This document shows positions 61,712 through 64,000 of a stretch of 64,000 nucleotides of DNA, one piece after another. A model generated the notes under the pieces. That model did not search any database. It saw only the letters and a program-made list of their open reading frames with translations, and was not told where the DNA came from. The position numbers were made by a program, and so were the translations under genes. Within the stretch, counting starts at the first letter, position 1. Each line of letters begins with the position of its first letter. Origin of the DNA: Hippophae tibetana (Eukaryota > Streptophyta > Magnoliopsida > Rosales > Elaeagnaceae); the NCBI GenBank assembly GCA_037013495.1, contig CM072805.1, positions 23,628,669 through 23,692,668 on the forward strand, given 5' to 3'.

Positions 61712-64000
61712 GTTATTAAAAGGCAATTATCGTGTGACCTCTATGTGCTTCAGGGTAGCACTATTATTGGTAGTGTTTCAGTTTCATCCTCATCAAATCA
61801 AGATTTTAATACTATTCAATTATGGCATATGCGGTTAGGGCATATGAGAGGCAGAGATGTCTATTTTGAGCAAACGGGATTTACTTAGTGATCAAAAAAC
61901 TAGGAAGCTTGATTTCTGTGAGCATTGTGTCTATGAAAAGCATTGTAGGGTCAAGTTCAGTACAACCATCCATAAAACGAAAGGTACTTTTGATTATATT
62001 CATTTAGATATTTAGGGTCCTTCTCGTGTTGTGTCTAAGGGTGGTTTCCGGTATATGTTGACTTTTATTGATGACTTCTCTTGTCATGTTTGGGTGTATT
62101 TTGTAAAGAACAAGAATGATACGTTCTCAAAATTTGTAAAATTCAAGACTTGTATAGAAAATCAAACAGACAAAAAAATCAAGTATTTAAGGACTGACAA
62201 TGGTTTGGAATTTTGTAAAAGTCAGTTTAATGAGTTATGTGAAAGAAATGACATAGTGAGACACCACATTGTGCGTCATACTCTACAGCAAAATGGAGTT
62301 GTAGAACATATGAATAGGACTATCTTAGAAAGAGCTCGTTTTATGCTCTTTCAAGTTGAGTTGGATAAATCCTTTTAGGCTGAAACTTGTAACCATGCCT
62401 GCTATTTGGTGAATCAGCCTCCATCAATTGCTATTGAGTTGAAGACTTCATTTGAGGTATTCTTTGGTACTCCTGCTAATTATTCTGATTTGAAAGATTT
62501 TGGTTGTCATGTTTATACTCATGTGAATGATGGTAAACTTGAGCCTAGGACATTGAAATACATATTTGTAGGGTATCCTTTTAGGATGAAGGGTTACTTA
62601 AATTTTTTATTAGTATAGATGTTAAGTTTGATGAGTTTCCATGTTAGAAAAGAAAAAAAAGTCTATTGTTACAGGTAAAAACCACGGTATTAATGAGCAG
62701 GTGGAGCTCCTAGTTAAGTGCAAAAGGGCACTTCAGATCAGCAATCTATGGATGAGATATATGATTCTACTCATGATGTAGCAGAAGAGAAACATGAGCA
62801 ACCATATAGTATTACTAAGGGTAAAGGAATAAGAGAGATTTGACGCCCTTAGAGGTACACATATGCAAACTATTTTTTTTGCACTATCTGTGCTAGAGTC
62901 TATTGAGGTGCATGAATCATTTAGTTATCATGAAGCTGTCACTTATGATGAGTCTGTTCAGTGGTTGGTTGCTATGAATGAAGAGATCGAATCACTTCAT
63001 AAGAATCATACTTGGGAATTGGTGAAACCGCCTAAGGACCAAAAGATTGTTGGAAACAAATGGGTCTTCAAGAAAAAGGAAGGTATTCTTGAGGTTGAAA
63101 CAGTTAGGTTCAAGGCACATGTTGTTGCAAAGGGTTATTGTCAGAAGAATAGTATTGACTTTAATGAAGTATTTTCACTTGTTGTGAAACATAATTCTAT
63201 TCGTGTGTTGCTTGCTATGGTTGCATTGTTTGACATAAAATAAGAATAGCTTGATGTCAAGACAACCTTCTTACATGGTGAACTTTAGGAACAAATATAT
63301 ATGCATCAACCAGAGAGGTTTGTTGTTTTAGATAAAAAAGATCATGTTTGTTTATTGAAAAAGTCTTTATATGGGTTGAAGCAATCTACTAGGTAGTGAT
63401 ATAAACGGTTTGATTCTTTTATGATTGATCAGGTTTACTCTATGAGTGATTATGATAGTTGTGTTTATCATAAAATATTCCATGATGGTTCATCTGTCTA
63501 TTTGTTATTTTATGTTGATGACATGCTTATTGCTTCTAAGAATAAGTTTAAGATTCAGAAATTAATGTCTCAACTTAGTGGTGAGTTTAAGATGAAAGAT
63601 TTGGGTGTAGCGAATAGACAAACGGGAAAGCTTTATTTGACTCAGAAAAGTTATATTGAAAAAGTTTTTGAATGGTTTGGTATGAAAGACTCTAAATCTG
63701 TGAGTACGCCATTAGCTGCATATTTTAGACTTTCTTTGGATTTGTCACCACAGTCAAAAGAAGAAGAGCAGTACATATCTCATGTAGTTCAATGTACGCT
63801 ATGATTTGTACTCATCCATACATTTCACATACAGTTAGTGTTGTCAGTAGATATATGGGTAATCTTGGAAAGGGTCATTGGCAAGTATTGAAATGGATAC
63901 TTCGTATTTGAGAAGCATATCTAATTTTGGTTTGGTATATGATGAAAGTTCTAATACTAGTTGCAGTGTTATTGGTTATGTGGACTCTGATTATGCTGGT

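Larger units (their letters stand above)
59863..64000 (+). mobile_element. Ty1/copia element K, 5' LTR to RNase H, running off the right edge (fossil)
   Basis: 5' LTR 59863-60458, primer-binding site TGTTATCAAAGC (60462-60473), gag (about 60607-60930), CCHC knuckle (about 60946), protease and linker (about 61120-61330), integrase (about 61800-62620), reverse transcriptase (62863-63804, with [12 protein letters not shown]) and the start of RNase H at the edge. A TRIM is inserted at 61400-61711. The wording is Tork/Tnt1-94-like. It is broken in many places. It lies in ALA3 intron 1, antisense to the gene. Confidence 0.85.

Overview
This window looks like a repeat-rich eudicot nuclear chromosome. 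It holds three plant host genes with plant-type introns (or none), set in AT-rich DNA full of LTR-retrotransposon fossils of both the Ty3/gypsy (Athila) and Ty1/copia lineages. Identifications rest on reading translations, motifs and splice sites by eye; no search was run. Layout: 1-4536 is an Athila-type Ty3 element on the minus strand, with one 1.9 kb LTR inside the window. 4537-about 10490 is a decayed Sirevirus-like Ty1/copia element with an envelope-like remnant. 11541-13346 is an intronless LRR receptor pseudokinase gene of the BIR2/BIR3/BIR4 group. 13347-17160 is AT-rich intergenic DNA. 17707-21177 (minus) is a complete six-exon gene for the catalytic subunit of protein phosphatase 2A, 306 codons. 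22860-25690 is a copia remnant on the minus strand holding a solo LTR. 25697-26470 is one end of a CACTA DNA transposon. 26500-30267 is a copia remnant on the plus strand with its 3' LTR. From 30865 to beyond the right edge runs ALA3, a P4-type lipid flippase gene on the minus strand. ALA3 is the main object of the window. I could place 26 coding exons by splice sites; together they make 3495 nt, an open frame of 1164 codons plus stop that lacks only the first exon. Two introns have been swollen by retrotransposons. One (40212-56437) holds a nest in which a copia element (B, 41044-56203) contains copia elements A and D, and D contains a further element C. The first intron (58844 to beyond the window) holds a solo LTR and the left part of another copia element (K), which itself contains a complete miniature TRIM element with target-site duplications. 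Several introns also carry foldback elements, TRIM-like elements and a local duplication that copied a splice donor. How the genes relate: the order BIR-like kinase, PP2A catalytic subunit, ALA3 resembles neighbourhoods on Arabidopsis chromosome 1 (PP2A-1 beside ALA3; PP2A-5 near BIR4), so the three genes look like an old conserved block that was invaded by transposons. BIR proteins restrain BAK1-type co-receptors at the plasma membrane, PP2A is a cytosolic/nuclear phosphatase that also acts on such receptors, and ALA3 flips lipids in the Golgi; no operon-like relation is implied. I found no convincing new biochemical system. The most unusual content is the architecture of the ALA3 introns.
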